From Amycolatopsis vancoresmycina (GTDB lineage: Bacteria > Actinomycetota > Actinomycetes > Mycobacteriales > Pseudonocardiaceae), in the NCBI RefSeq assembly GCF_000716785.1, contig NZ_JNYY01000014.1, forward strand, positions 62,001-126,000: a stretch of 64,000 nt of DNA. The letters run 5' to 3'. The translations under genes and the position numbers were made by a program. Positions 16,280 through 25,190 of this stretch are shown here, one piece after another (position 1 is the first letter of the stretch; each line of letters opens with the position of its first letter). Under the pieces are notes generated by a model. That model was not told where the DNA came from. It saw nothing but the letters and a program-made list of their open reading frames with translations, and did no database searches.

Positions 16280-16412
16280 GTGATCCAGCGGGCATCACGC
16301 GTGTCCCGAGGGGCATCACGCGTGATCAGCGGGGCATCACCGCGATGCCCCGCCAATCACGCGAGATGCCTCCCCGATCACGCGTGATTCCCCTTCAATC
16401 ACGCGTGATGCC
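16280..16412. repeat. 21-bp-period palindromic array with a central dyad
   Basis: GGCATCAC occurs at 16291, 16312 and 16333, and the inverted form GAT(G/T)CC at 16344, 16365, 16386 and 16407. All steps are exactly 21 bp. The orientation flips at the dyad GGGGCATCACCGCGATGCCC. Most units contain the 12-bp palindrome ATCACGCGTGAT. The array fills the gap between two convergent genes and runs into the 3' end of the permease, whose last residues ITRD and stop are encoded by one unit. Confidence 0.9.
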
Positions 16413-17771
16413 CGCCTGCGCACGGCCGGATCGGCGGCGGATGAGGGCGTACACGGCCAGGATCACCGCCAGGCTGATCAGGCTCAGGTACAGCTGGGCC
16501 CGCGCGTCCTCGTCGACGAACAGCATTGACGCGACCACCACCAGCGTCAGGACCAGGGTCACCCAGCTCAGCCAGGGGTAGCCCCACATCCGCAGCTTCA
16601 GCTTCTCCGGCGCCGTCGCTTCGAGGGACCGCCGCATCCGGATCTGGGAGCCGCAGATGATCGCGTACACGAACAGCGCCACCGCGCCCGCCGAGTTGAT
16701 GATGAAGTAGAAGATCTTGTCCGGGGACACGTAGCTCATCACCACCGCCACGTACCCGACCGACGTCGACGCCAGGATCGCCTTCCACGGCACGCCGCGC
16801 GCGTTCGTGTCCGCGATCCAGCCCGGCGCCCAGCCGTGGCGGCGCAACGCGAACAGCATCCGGGATGCCGTGTACAGCCCCGAATTCAGCACCGACAGCG
16901 CCGCCGTCAGCACCACTGCCGACACGATGGTCGACGCCGCCGGGACGCCGAAGCGGCCGAACGCCGCCGCGAACGGGCTCGTCTCGCTGGGGATCTCGCG
17001 CCACGGCGTGATCATCACCAGCAGCGCCACCGAACCCACGTAGAACACGATCACCCGCCAGACGATCGTCGACGTCGCCTTGCGGACCGCCGTCTCGGGC
17101 TGGTCGGACTCGGCCGCCGCGATCGTCACGATCTCCGCGCCGAAGTACGAGAAGATCACGATGACCACGCCGTGCACCACGGAAAACGGCCCCTTCGCGA
17201 CGAAGCCGTCGAGCCCGATGTTGCCGACCGAGAAGTCCGCGCCCGGCCAGAGCCCGAGCACGAACAGCAGGCCCAGCACCAGGAACACGACGATGGTGGC
17301 GACCTTGATCGACGCCAGCCAGAACTCCGTCTCGCCGAACGACCGCGCCGACGCCAGGTTCGTCGCCGTCAGCAGCAGCATCAGCCCCAGCGAGAACACC
17401 CACTGCGGCACGCCGGGAATCCAGCCCTGCAGGATCTTCGCGCCGGCGACCGCCTCGAACGCGACCACGCCGACCCAGAAGTACCAGTACAGCCAGCCGA
17501 TCGTGAAGCCCGCCCAGCCGCCGAGCGAGTCGCGGGCGTACTCCATGAACGAGCCCAGCGCCGGGGCCGCCGTCGCCATCTCGCCGAGCATCCGCATGAC
17601 GAGCACGACGAGCAGCCCGCCGAGCGCGTAGGACAGGACGGCGGCCGGGCCGACGGTGTGGATCACCGCGCCGCTGCCGATGAACAAGCTCGCGCCGATG
17701 ATGCCGCCGAGGGCGATCATCCGGACGTGCCGCTGCCGCAGGTCGGGCCGCAGCCCGGACTTAGTCGCCAA
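16395..17771 (-). CDS. Amino-acid permease (APC superfamily)
   Basis: A 458-residue, 12-helix protein. The N-terminus LRQRHVRMIALGGIIGASLFIGSGAVI is the amino-acid transporter signature (GGIIG.SLF.GSG), as in GabP, AnsP or ProY. SFMEYARDSLGGWAGFTIGWLYWYFW and FSYFGAEIVTIAAAESDQP are also typical. It imports an amino acid with protons; the substrate cannot be told from sequence alone. TTG 17771 is chosen because GGAAGGAAG lies 4 bases upstream and the family begins here. The frame stays open far upstream but runs under the EamA gene. The stop lies inside the 21-bp repeat array. Confidence 0.9.
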   Translation of the reverse strand: MATKSGLRPDLRQRHVRMIALGGIIGASLFIGSGAVIHTVGPAAVLSYALGGLLVVLVMRMLGEMATAAPALGSFMEYARDSLGGWAGFTIGWLYWYFWVGVVAFEAVAGAKILQGWIPGVPQWVFSLGLMLLLTATNLASARSFGETEFWLASIKVATIVVFLVLGLLFVLGLWPGADFSVGNIGLDGFVAKGPFSVVHGVVIVIFSYFGAEIVTIAAAESDQPETAVRKATSTIVWRVIVFYVGSVALLVMITPWREIPSETSPFAAAFGRFGVPAASTIVSAVVLTAALSVLNSGLYTASRMLFALRRHGWAPGWIADTNARGVPWKAILASTSVGYVAVVMSYVSPDKIFYFIINSAGAVALFVYAIICGSQIRMRRSLEATAPEKLKLRMWGYPWLSWVTLVLTLVVVASMLFVDEDARAQLYLSLISLAVILAVYALIRRRSGRAQAGITRD

Positions 17772-17848
17772 GGTGCTTCCTTCCCGGGTGGGCGTGGATC
17801 GCGGAATTCTCCCACCTGGAAACGACGCAGCGCAGAATTTGCGCAACC

Positions 17849-18799
17849 TCACTGAGCGAGGATGCCGGACTTCCGCTGCACGATGTACGCACCGGCCAGC
17901 AGGATCGCCGAGCCGAGCAGCTGCGGCCAGGCGAGCTCCTCGCCGATCAGCACCCACGCCGCGACCGTCGTGATCACCGGTTCGACCAGCCCGAGCACGC
18001 TCGCCACCGACGCCGGCAGGTGCCGCAGCGACGAAATGCCGCAGACGTACGCCAGCACCGTCGCGACCAGCACGAGCAGGGTCAGCAGCAGCCACACCGG
18101 CGGGTGCCAGGCCCCGAACCCGACCTGGGCGCCGAGCAGCCCGGCCGGCCACGTCCACGGCGGCGCGACGAAGCTGATCGCGACCGCGCCGACCACCATG
18201 CCCCAGGTGACCAGTCCCAGCGGGTCGATACCGGCCACCGCGCGCTCGCCGAGCAGGAAGTACCCCGCCGAGCACAGGGCCGCGCCGAAGCCGGCCAGCA
18301 GGCCGAGCCCGTCCAGGGTGACGCCTTCCCAGACTTGGGCGACCAGCGCGAGCCCCGCCATGGCCAGCGCGATGCCGCCCCACACCGCGCGCGGCAGCCG
18401 GTGCCGCCGCACGAACCGCACCCACAGCGCGATCAGCACCGGCGAGACGAACTCCAGCAGGATCGCGATGCCGACCGGGATCCGCCCTGCGGCGACGAAG
18501 TAGAGCAGCTGTACCCCGGCCACGCCGAGCAGGCCGTAGCCGGCCAGGACGGGCAGCTCCGCCCGGCGCACCCGCAGCTTCCGCGGCGCCACCAGCGCGA
18601 CCCCGGCGAGCAGCACGAACCCGGCCAGCGCGATCCGGGCCGCGGCCACCTGCTGCGGCGTGATCCCGGCCGTCATCACGGACTTGCCCAGCGTGCCCGA
18701 CGTGCTGAAGAACAGGGCGGCGAGCAGGACGTAGGCGGTGCCGCGGCCGCGGTGGGCGACCCGGGGTGGCGCGAGGACGGGGAGCTCGGTGGTCACCAC
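17849..18799 (-). CDS. EamA/RhtA-family exporter
   Basis: A 316-residue protein with ten predicted helices in two five-helix halves, as in the drug/metabolite transporter superfamily. The first helix reads YVLLAALFFSTSGTLGKS. The second half begins GLGLLAGFGAALCSAGYFLLGERA, and the end is HLPASVASVLGLVEPVITTVAAWVLIGEEL, the classic EamA C-terminus. RhtA-like members export amino acids or other small metabolites. Two tandem GTG codons (18799 and 18796) are both possible starts. It is co-directional with the permease downstream (77 bases apart). Confidence 0.88.
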   Translation of the reverse strand: MVTTELPVLAPPRVAHRGRGTAYVLLAALFFSTSGTLGKSVMTAGITPQQVAAARIALAGFVLLAGVALVAPRKLRVRRAELPVLAGYGLLGVAGVQLLYFVAAGRIPVGIAILLEFVSPVLIALWVRFVRRHRLPRAVWGGIALAMAGLALVAQVWEGVTLDGLGLLAGFGAALCSAGYFLLGERAVAGIDPLGLVTWGMVVGAVAISFVAPPWTWPAGLLGAQVGFGAWHPPVWLLLTLLVLVATVLAYVCGISSLRHLPASVASVLGLVEPVITTVAAWVLIGEELAWPQLLGSAILLAGAYIVQRKSGILAQ

Positions 18800-18846
18800 C
18801 GCGACTCTAGATCCTGCCGGCGTCACCGCCGAACCGATTTCCCCGG

Positions 18847-19461
18847 TTATTCCGCCCGCTTGAGCCCGGTGGCGACGTGCGTGGTGATGGTGGCGAGCCG
18901 CCGCCCCTGCAGGCGCAGGGCGTCGAGCGCGACGTCGTCCGGCGCGGCCGACTTGCGGGAGACGAACGAGCCGCCGTAGGGATTGCCGGACTGCATCAGG
19001 TGCGGGTCGGTGTAGCCGAGCGGGACGACGATCGCGCCCCAGTGGTAGAAGACGTTGTTGATCGCCAGCAGCGTCGACTCGAGGCCGCCGTGCGCGGTGG
19101 ACGCCGTCGTGAACGACGTCGCCACCTTGTCCGCGAGCTTTCCCTTGGCCCACAGGCCGCCCGTGCTGTCCAAATAGGACTTGAGCTGGGCGGCCGGGCC
19201 GCCGAACCGGGTCGGGCTGCCGACCGCGAGCCCGTCGGCCCACTCGAGGTCGCCGAGCGTGGCGAGCTCGTGGTGCGGCCCGGCGTCGACCCAGGCCTGC
19301 CACCGCGGGTTCTGCGCGATCGCCTCGGCGGGCACGGTTTCCGGCACGGTCCGCACCCGCACGTCCGCCCCGGTCTCGCGCGCGCCCGCGGCGAGGGACT
19401 CGGCGAGGGCGGCGGTGTTCCCGGTCGAGCTGTAGTAGACGACGAGTATCCGTGTGCTCAC
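18847..19461 (-). CDS. wrbA: NAD(P)H:quinone oxidoreductase, WrbA type
   Basis: A 204-residue flavodoxin-fold protein. The FMN phosphate loop YYSSTGNTAAL lies at residues 9-19. DGLAVGSPTRFGGPAAQLKSYLDSTGGLW and STAHGGLESTLLAINNVFYHWGAIVVPLGYTD match WrbA. WrbA proteins reduce quinones by two electrons and protect against redox cycling. The end is separated by 47 bases from the EamA gene. There is no unusual feature. Confidence 0.93.
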   Translation of the reverse strand: MSTRILVVYYSSTGNTAALAESLAAGARETGADVRVRTVPETVPAEAIAQNPRWQAWVDAGPHHELATLGDLEWADGLAVGSPTRFGGPAAQLKSYLDSTGGLWAKGKLADKVATSFTTASTAHGGLESTLLAINNVFYHWGAIVVPLGYTDPHLMQSGNPYGGSFVSRKSAAPDDVALDALRLQGRRLATITTHVATGLKRAE

Positions 19462-19494
19462 GTCGCCGACTCTAGGGGCGCCGCCGCGCGTGTC

Positions 19495-20322
19495 TCACAG
19501 TGCGGACGGCGGCTTCCAGGGGCTGACCGTGTCGGTGGGCCGCGTGGGGTCGTGGAACCTGGGCCGGTCGAGCTCGTCGCGGCGCAGCGGGACCAGGCCG
19601 TCGGCGATCGCCTGCATGATCTTCGCGTGCGCGCGCACCCCGGCGCCCGGCCGCTCCGGCTCGACGTCCGACAGGTCGACGGGGTCGCCGAAGTGCACCC
19701 GGAACCGCGGCCGGCGCAGGGGAGCGCTGAGCCCGGAGCGGGCCAGCGGGACCAGGTCGGCCGGGCCGTTGACGGTCTCGGTGCCCCAGTAGACGGCCTC
19801 GTGCGCGCCCCACTGGCTGATCGGGATCACCGGCACGCCCGCCGCCAGCGCGAGCCGCGCCGCGCCGGTCTTGCCGCGTTCCGGCCACAGGCCGGGGTCG
19901 TGGCTGATCCGGCCCTCCGGGTAGACGATGATCGGCTCGCGGGTGGTCTTCATCGCCTCGACGGCCTCGGCGAACTGCCCGACGGCGGTGCCGGCGTGCT
20001 TGCGGTCGACCCGCAGGTGCCCGCTGACCCGCAGCGCCGGCCCGATGACGGGCGCGTCGAGGATGCCGCCGGCCAGCATGAACCGCGGGTTGATGCCGAT
20101 CCGCTTGCACGCGGCCATCAGCACGAAGGCGTCGAACACGCCGATGTGGTTCGCGGCCATCAGCAGCGGCCGTCCCCGCAGCTGGGCGGGCACCCGGCCG
20201 GTGACGGTCAGCCGCCCGACGAGGTTCACCAGCCCCCGGTCGATGTTCAGCATGGTCCGCCAGATGGCGGGAGCACGGCGGGGCGGTTCGTCGGTGCGCA
20301 GCGCGAGCATGGGGCAGAGCAT
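19495..20322 (-). CDS. 1-acyl-glycerol-3-phosphate acyltransferase-like (PlsC domain)
   Basis: A PlsC-type acyltransferase. LLMAANHIGVFDAFVLMAA carries the catalytic NHxxxxD (NHIGVFD) and IIVYPEGRISHDPGLWP carries the EGR substrate motif. It probably acylates lysophosphatidic acid or another glycerolipid at the membrane. The start is uncertain: ATG 20322 (275 residues) and ATG 20310 are both in frame, with no clear ribosome-binding site. It is divergent from ftsK. The C-terminus is a hydrophilic proline-containing tail. Confidence 0.88.
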   Translation of the reverse strand: MLCPMLALRTDEPPRRAPAIWRTMLNIDRGLVNLVGRLTVTGRVPAQLRGRPLLMAANHIGVFDAFVLMAACKRIGINPRFMLAGGILDAPVIGPALRVSGHLRVDRKHAGTAVGQFAEAVEAMKTTREPIIVYPEGRISHDPGLWPERGKTGAARLALAAGVPVIPISQWGAHEAVYWGTETVNGPADLVPLARSGLSAPLRRPRFRVHFGDPVDLSDVEPERPGAGVRAHAKIMQAIADGLVPLRRDELDRPRFHDPTRPTDTVSPWKPPSAL

Positions 20323-20466
20323 GGCAGACGCCGATTTCACCCGTTTGCGCACTGGCCGGATCGGTTCACCCGGATGGCCCCGCACCCCTCGGTGTGCGGC
20401 AGAAGTTCACCCTGGGCCGAGAGTGGCGCGTGGGACGAACCGCCACGGCCGGTTACCGTAAACAGC

Positions 20467-22956
20467 ATGGCTGGGTCGGCGACGAGGAAGAGAAGCACGG
20501 GAAGCGGCGCGAAGGGGGCAGCGGCGCGTAAGCCGCGTACACCCGCGAAGCCACGTACGTCGTCCGCTCGCAAGCCGCCACCACGGGCCCGCCGCAAGAC
20601 GCCCGGGATCTTCGGGAAGAGCGTCCGCGGGACCTGGAACCTGCTGGCCAAGGGCCTGGGCACGCTGGCACGCACGGTGGGGCGCACCCGCGAGCTCGAG
20701 GCGGAACACCGCCGCGACGGGCTGGCGCTGGGCCTGATCGCCCTGGCCATCGTCGCCGCCGTCGGCGTCTGGTGGCGGGCGGCCGGCCCGATCGGAGCCG
20801 GGGTGGAGATCGCCACCCGGACCGTCCTGGGCGCCGGGGCCGTCACGCTGCCGCTGGTACTCGTGGTCGTCGCCGTCGCGCTGATGCGGTCCGAGCCGCA
20901 CCCGGAGACGCGGCCGCGGATGGTCGTCGGCACGATCATGGTCGTCCTGTCGGTGCTCGGGATGCTGCACATCTTCACCGCGCTGCCGGACACCAACGAC
21001 GGCCGGATGTACGCCGGCGGCATCGTCGGTGCGTTCTCCGGCGGCCTGCTGACCATGGGCGTCACGACCTGGGTCGCCGTGCCGCTGCTCATCCTCGCCC
21101 TGTTCTTCGGGGTGCTCGTGTTCACCGGCACGCCGGTCCGCCAGATCCCGCACCGGCTGCGCAACTGGGGCCTCGACGAGGAAGAGATCGCCGAAGCCGA
21201 GGCGCAGCGCTCGGGCTTCGCCACCGACGAAGAGAAGGTCACCGACGCCGACCCGAAGGCCGCGCGGCTGCGCAAGCCGTCCCGGCGCCGCCAGTCCAGC
21301 GAAGCCGAGCCCGAGCAGCTGGACATCGACGCGATGCTGGCCGAGGCGCCGACGCCGATCAAGCCGCCCAAGCCCAAGCCCGTCGCCGAGGTGCCCGAGA
21401 AGAAGCCGAAGAAGCCCGTCGAACCGCCGCTCGCGGTCACCCGCACGGTCGAGGGCGACTACCAGCTCCCGCCCCCCGACCTGCTGAAGCTCGGCGACGC
21501 GCCGAAGTCCCGCAGCAAGGCCAACGACGCCATGATCGAGGCGATCACCGGTGTGCTGGAGCAGTTCAACGTCGACGCGCAGGTCACCGGCTTCACCCGC
21601 GGCCCGACGGTCACCCGCTACGAGGTCGAGCTCGGTCCCGGCGTGAAGGTCGAGAAGATCACCGCACTGACCAAGAACATCGCCTATGCGGTGGCCACCG
21701 ACAACGTCCGGCTGCTGGCGCCGATCCCGGGCAAGTCCGCGGTCGGCATCGAGGTGCCGAACTCCGACCGCGAGATGGTCCGCCTGGGTGACGTGCTGCG
21801 GGCGCCGTCCACGGTCAAGGACAACCACCCGATGGTGATCGGCCTCGGCAAGGACATCGAGGGCCACTTCGTCACCGCGAACCTGACGAAGATGCCGCAC
21901 CTGCTGGTCGCGGGGTCCACCGGCTCCGGTAAGTCGAGCTTCGTCAACTCGATGCTGGTGTCGCTGCTCGCCCGGTCGACGCCGGACGAGTGCCGGATGA
22001 TCCTGATCGACCCGAAGATGGTCGAGCTGACGCCGTACGAGGGCATCCCGCACCTGATCACGCCCATCATCACCCAGCCGAAGAAGGCCGCCGCCGCGCT
22101 GGCCTGGCTGGTGGAGGAGATGGAGCAGCGCTACCAGGACATGCAGGTCAACAAGGTCCGGCACATCGACGACTACAACAAGAAGGTCCGTTCGGGCGAG
22201 ATCACCGCGCCGCCAGGCTCGGAGCGCGAGTACCGGCCGTACCCGTACATCATGGCGATCGTCGACGAGCTCGCCGACCTGATGATGACGGCCCCGCGCG
22301 ACGTCGAGGACGCGATCGTCCGCATCACCCAGAAGGCCCGTGCGGCGGGCATCCACCTGGTCCTGGCGACGCAGCGGCCGTCGGTCGACGTCGTGACCGG
22401 CCTGATCAAGACCAACGTGCCCTCGCGGCTGGCGTTCGCGACGTCGTCGCTGACCGACTCGCGGGTCATCCTCGACCAGCCGGGCGCGGAGAAGCTGATC
22501 GGCATGGGCGACGCGCTGTACCTGCCGATGGGGGCCGGGAAGCCGGTCCGCATCCAGGGCGCGTTCGTCGGCGACGAGGAGATCGCCGCGGTCGTCAACT
22601 ACGCGAAGGAGCAGGCGCAGCCGGACTACCAGGACGGCGTGACGGCGCAGAAGGCGGGCGAGAAGAAGGAGATCGACCCGGACATCGGCGACGACCTCGA
22701 CGTCCTGCTGCAGGCGGCGGAGCTGATCGTGACGTCCCAGTTCGGCTCGACGTCGATGCTGCAGCGCAAGCTGCGGGTCGGGTTCGCGAAGGCGGGCCGG
22801 CTGATGGACCTGCTGGAGAGCCGCGGCGTGGTGGGCCCGTCGGAGGGCTCGAAGGCCCGCGACGTGCTGATCAAGCCGGAGGAGCTGGAAGGCGTCCTGT
22901 TCATGATCCGCGGCGGCGGCCCGGTGGACGCCGACGCGGCCGACGACGAGGAGTAG
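20467..22956 (+). CDS. ftsK: DNA translocase FtsK
   Basis: An 829-residue protein. The first 55 residues are very basic (Lys/Arg/Pro/Ala-rich). Four hydrophobic segments span about 85-225, then an acidic/Pro linker runs to about 345. The motor domain carries Walker A AGSTGSGKSS near 481-490 and Walker B YIMAIVDELADLMM. The C-terminal gamma domain (QFGSTSMLQRKLRVGFAKAGRLMDLLESRGVVGPSEG) would read the chromosome-polarity sequence. FtsK segregates chromosome termini at the septum. ATG 20467 is the first Met and starts the basic region. The linker is short compared with E. coli but normal for actinobacteria. Confidence 0.97.
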   Translation: MAGSATRKRSTGSGAKGAAARKPRTPAKPRTSSARKPPPRARRKTPGIFGKSVRGTWNLLAKGLGTLARTVGRTRELEAEHRRDGLALGLIALAIVAAVGVWWRAAGPIGAGVEIATRTVLGAGAVTLPLVLVVVAVALMRSEPHPETRPRMVVGTIMVVLSVLGMLHIFTALPDTNDGRMYAGGIVGAFSGGLLTMGVTTWVAVPLLILALFFGVLVFTGTPVRQIPHRLRNWGLDEEEIAEAEAQRSGFATDEEKVTDADPKAARLRKPSRRRQSSEAEPEQLDIDAMLAEAPTPIKPPKPKPVAEVPEKKPKKPVEPPLAVTRTVEGDYQLPPPDLLKLGDAPKSRSKANDAMIEAITGVLEQFNVDAQVTGFTRGPTVTRYEVELGPGVKVEKITALTKNIAYAVATDNVRLLAPIPGKSAVGIEVPNSDREMVRLGDVLRAPSTVKDNHPMVIGLGKDIEGHFVTANLTKMPHLLVAGSTGSGKSSFVNSMLVSLLARSTPDECRMILIDPKMVELTPYEGIPHLITPIITQPKKAAAALAWLVEEMEQRYQDMQVNKVRHIDDYNKKVRSGEITAPPGSEREYRPYPYIMAIVDELADLMMTAPRDVEDAIVRITQKARAAGIHLVLATQRPSVDVVTGLIKTNVPSRLAFATSSLTDSRVILDQPGAEKLIGMGDALYLPMGAGKPVRIQGAFVGDEEIAAVVNYAKEQAQPDYQDGVTAQKAGEKKEIDPDIGDDLDVLLQAAELIVTSQFGSTSMLQRKLRVGFAKAGRLMDLLESRGVVGPSEGSKARDVLIKPEELEGVLFMIRGGGPVDADAADDEE

Positions 22957-22958
22957 CG

Positions 22959-23444
22959 GTGCAACCCGTGCTCGCCCGGTTCCGTCCTGAGCACGTGGAC
23001 CTTCAGCGATTCGTAGCCGGACTGTTCGCCTTCGCCGTGCTCACGGTGGGCGCCGGGAGCTCGGTCGCCGCCGCTCCGGTTCCGGTGCCGCCGGCGGTAC
23101 CGGCGTCGCCCGCGGCACCGGCGCTGCCGGTGGTGAGCGCGCCCGCCGGGCAGGACGTCACCCTGCGGCTCGGGCAGGAGGCCGCCGTGCAGGGGAAGGA
23201 CCTGACAGTGCGCTACACCCGGGTCGTCGCCGACTCGCGGTGCCGGCCCGGGATGACCTGCATCTGGCAGGGCGAGGCCACCCTGGCGTTCCTGCTGAAG
23301 GAGCCCGGCCGCGGCGAGAGCACCACGGCCGAGCTCCACAGCGGACCCCGCACCGGCCCGCAGGCCACGTCGTTCGCCGCCAGCCGGATCGAGCTGGTGG
23401 CGGTGAGCGAGGACGCGGGGGAGGCTACCGTCCGGATCAGCTGA
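22959..23444 (+). CDS. Secreted protein of unknown function
   Basis: A 161-residue protein with a GTG start two bases after the ftsK stop. A signal peptide is visible (FVAGLFAFAVLTVGAGSSVAAAP), followed by a Pro/Ala/Val-rich spacer. The mature domain has a cysteine pair in DSRCRPGMTCIWQGEATLAF. This motif (DSRC....CIW.G.A) recurs in short secreted bacterial proteins of unknown role, and the two Cys probably form a disulfide. It is likely co-transcribed with ftsK. Its end overlaps the convergent nitroreductase gene by 8 bases. Confidence 0.75.
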   Translation: MQPVLARFRPEHVDLQRFVAGLFAFAVLTVGAGSSVAAAPVPVPPAVPASPAAPALPVVSAPAGQDVTLRLGQEAAVQGKDLTVRYTRVVADSRCRPGMTCIWQGEATLAFLLKEPGRGESTTAELHSGPRTGPQATSFAASRIELVAVSEDAGEATVRIS

Positions 23445-24048
23445 GCGGGGTGCCCCAGTGGTCGAGGTAGGCCACTTCGGACAGCGGGGTGCGCGCGGCG
23501 GGCTTGAAGTCCGGGACCGTCGTGTACGCCACCGGCAGCAGCCCGGCCTGCGTGTGGCCCGCCGGGATGCCGAGGATCTCCGCCGCCTCCGCCTCGCGGG
23601 ACAGGTGGTAGGTCGTCAGCGTCGAACCCAGCCCGCGCGAGCGCAGCGCCAGCTGGAAGTTCCACACCGCCGGGAAGATACCGCCGTAGAACGCCGCGTC
23701 GGTGGCGTTGTCGCAGGCCGGGCGGCCGGCCAGGACGGGGATCACGAACACCGGGACCCGCTCGATCACGTCGATCAGGTGCCGCCCGGAGGCGAGCGCC
23801 CGCGGGTCGGCGTGCTTCGCCCGTTCCGCGAGGTAGGCCTCGCCGACCTCGCGGAACAGCACGCCGAGCCGGTCCTTCACGCCCTGGTCCCGCACGACCA
23901 GCCAGCGCCACGCCTGGACGTTGCCCGGAGTCGGCGCCTGCAGCGCCAGGTTCAGGCACTCCTCGAGGACTTCCGGCTCGACCGGGCGGTCGAGGTCGAG
24001 CTTCCGCCGGACCGCGCGGGTGGTGCTGAGCAGGTGATCGATCTCCAT
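23437..24048 (-). CDS. Nitroreductase-family FMN oxidoreductase
   Basis: About 203 residues. LLSTTRAVRRKLDLDRPVEPEVLEECLNLALQAPTPGNVQAWRW is the FMN-binding N-terminus (R-x-x-R plus the APT/SxxNxQxW region). FPAVWNFQLALRSRGLGSTLTTYHL and EILGIPAGHTQAGLLPVAY complete the fold. Such enzymes reduce nitroaromatics, quinones or enones with NAD(P)H; the substrate is not determinable. ATG 24048 is preferred over 24057 because AGGATGG then serves as ribosome-binding site. Confidence 0.88.
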   Translation of the reverse strand: MEIDHLLSTTRAVRRKLDLDRPVEPEVLEECLNLALQAPTPGNVQAWRWLVVRDQGVKDRLGVLFREVGEAYLAERAKHADPRALASGRHLIDVIERVPVFVIPVLAGRPACDNATDAAFYGGIFPAVWNFQLALRSRGLGSTLTTYHLSREAEAAEILGIPAGHTQAGLLPVAYTTVPDFKPAARTPLSEVAYLDHWGTPLS

Positions 24049-24063
24049 GATCACCATCCTGGC

Positions 24064-24498
24064 TCAGCCGCCGAACTTGCGCACCGCCTCGTAGTACGTC
24101 CAGGCCGCGCCCTTGCAAGCGATGTTGGAGCCGCACACGCTCTTCAAATCGGTGTACAGGTTGTCGTCGATTCTCAGCCGGTTCGCCTCGGTGAACCGGC
24201 CCTGCTTCTTGTAGTTGCGGTAGCCGAAGTCGTGCCGGTGGCAGCCCGGCAGGAACTTCCAGCCGAACGGGTTGTCCGGGGCCCACGAGCAGCCGTCGGA
24301 CGACCAGTCGAGCTGGCCGTTGTAGGGCGCGGAGTTGCGGATCGTCTCGAAGTTCGAGAGCGAGGTGCTGAAGAGGTACTGGTCGGTGACCGCCGGGATG
24401 TCGACGGCGGCCGCGGTGCCGGTGCCCAGCAGGGCGCCCGCGCCGACAGAAACGGCCACCGTCACGGTGGCCCCCAGGTTCCGCAGTGTCGTGCGCAT
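24064..24498 (-). CDS. Secreted prokaryotic phospholipase A2
   Basis: A 144-residue protein. A signal peptide covers residues 1-31 (LGATVTVAVSVGAGALLGTGTAAA). The mature domain contains DGCSWAPDNPFGWKFLPGCHRHDFGYRNYKKQGRF in two pieces. The catalytic His-Asp pair is H89-D90 in CHRHDFGY, and four Cys in two probable disulfides are C70-C86 and C122-C128. It matches the small bacterial PLA2 of Streptomyces violaceoruber type (Phospholip_A2_3), which uses calcium to release the sn-2 fatty acid. It is exported and may remodel or scavenge lipids. Confidence 0.93.
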   Translation of the reverse strand: MRTTLRNLGATVTVAVSVGAGALLGTGTAAAVDIPAVTDQYLFSTSLSNFETIRNSAPYNGQLDWSSDGCSWAPDNPFGWKFLPGCHRHDFGYRNYKKQGRFTEANRLRIDDNLYTDLKSVCGSNIACKGAAWTYYEAVRKFGG

Positions 24499-24584
24499 CG
24501 GTTTCCTTGCCGATCGGGGACGAGTGCCCGATCAGCTTCGGGCAGCGCAGTGGCGCACGTCACCGCCCGAAAGGAGGTTTTCAC

Positions 24585-25136
24585 TCACAGTTCGAGCAGC
24601 ATGCGGGAATTTCCCAGGGTGTTCGGCTTGACGTAGGGCAGGTCGAGGAATTCGGCGACCCCCGTGTCGTGCGACCGCCGCATCTCCTCGTAGACCTCGT
24701 GCGACACCGGGGTGCCGTCGATCTCCACGAACCCGTGCCCGGCGAAGAAGCTGGTCTCGAAGGTCAGCACGAACAGCCGTCTGAGACCGAGCTCACGTGC
24801 CTCGTCGACCAGCCGGGCGACCAGCACGCGCCCGACGCCCTGGCCGCGGACGGCCTTGTCGACCACGACCGTGCGCAGCTCGGCGATGTCCTCCCAGAGC
24901 ACGTGCAGCGCGGCCGCCCCGACCACCTCGTCACCCACTTCGGCGACCCAGAACTCCTGGACCGCCTCGTACAGCGTGACCAGGTCCTTCTCCAACAGGA
25001 CACGGCCCGCGTCCGAATCGACCAGGGCCTTGATCTTGCGGACGTCGGCGATCCGGGCGCGGCGGACGGTCGGGCGGGGCGAGTCGAACGGCACGATGGT
25101 CCACCCTGCCACATCGTCCAGTGCGGGCGCCGACAC
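24585..25136 (-). CDS. Amino-acid N-acetyltransferase (ArgA-like GNAT)
   Basis: A protein of about 183 residues. The core VRRARIADVRKIKALVDSDAGRVLLEKDLVTLYEAVQEFWVAE resembles the mycobacterial stand-alone N-acetylglutamate synthase encoded next to ftsK and pgsA. ELRTVVVDKAVRGQGVGRVLVARL is GNAT motif A with the pyrophosphate loop RGQGVG. FAGHGFVEI follows. The first step of arginine synthesis is the likely role. GTG 25136 is chosen, with GTG 25112 as an alternative. It is divergent from rimO. The position between ftsK and pgsA supports the assignment. Confidence 0.82.
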   Translation of the reverse strand: MSAPALDDVAGWTIVPFDSPRPTVRRARIADVRKIKALVDSDAGRVLLEKDLVTLYEAVQEFWVAEVGDEVVGAAALHVLWEDIAELRTVVVDKAVRGQGVGRVLVARLVDEARELGLRRLFVLTFETSFFAGHGFVEIDGTPVSHEVYEEMRRSHDTGVAEFLDLPYVKPNTLGNSRMLLEL

Positions 25137-25190
25137 GACCGGGCTACGCCGTCGTCGGCCCGCCCGGGACCGGCGGCTACCCTGAACGTC

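Noticed and set aside
20407..22356. 649-codon minus-strand frame under ftsK
   Set aside because: It is the shadow of a strongly supported FtsK; the translation is His/Arg/Asp/Gly-rich with no domain.
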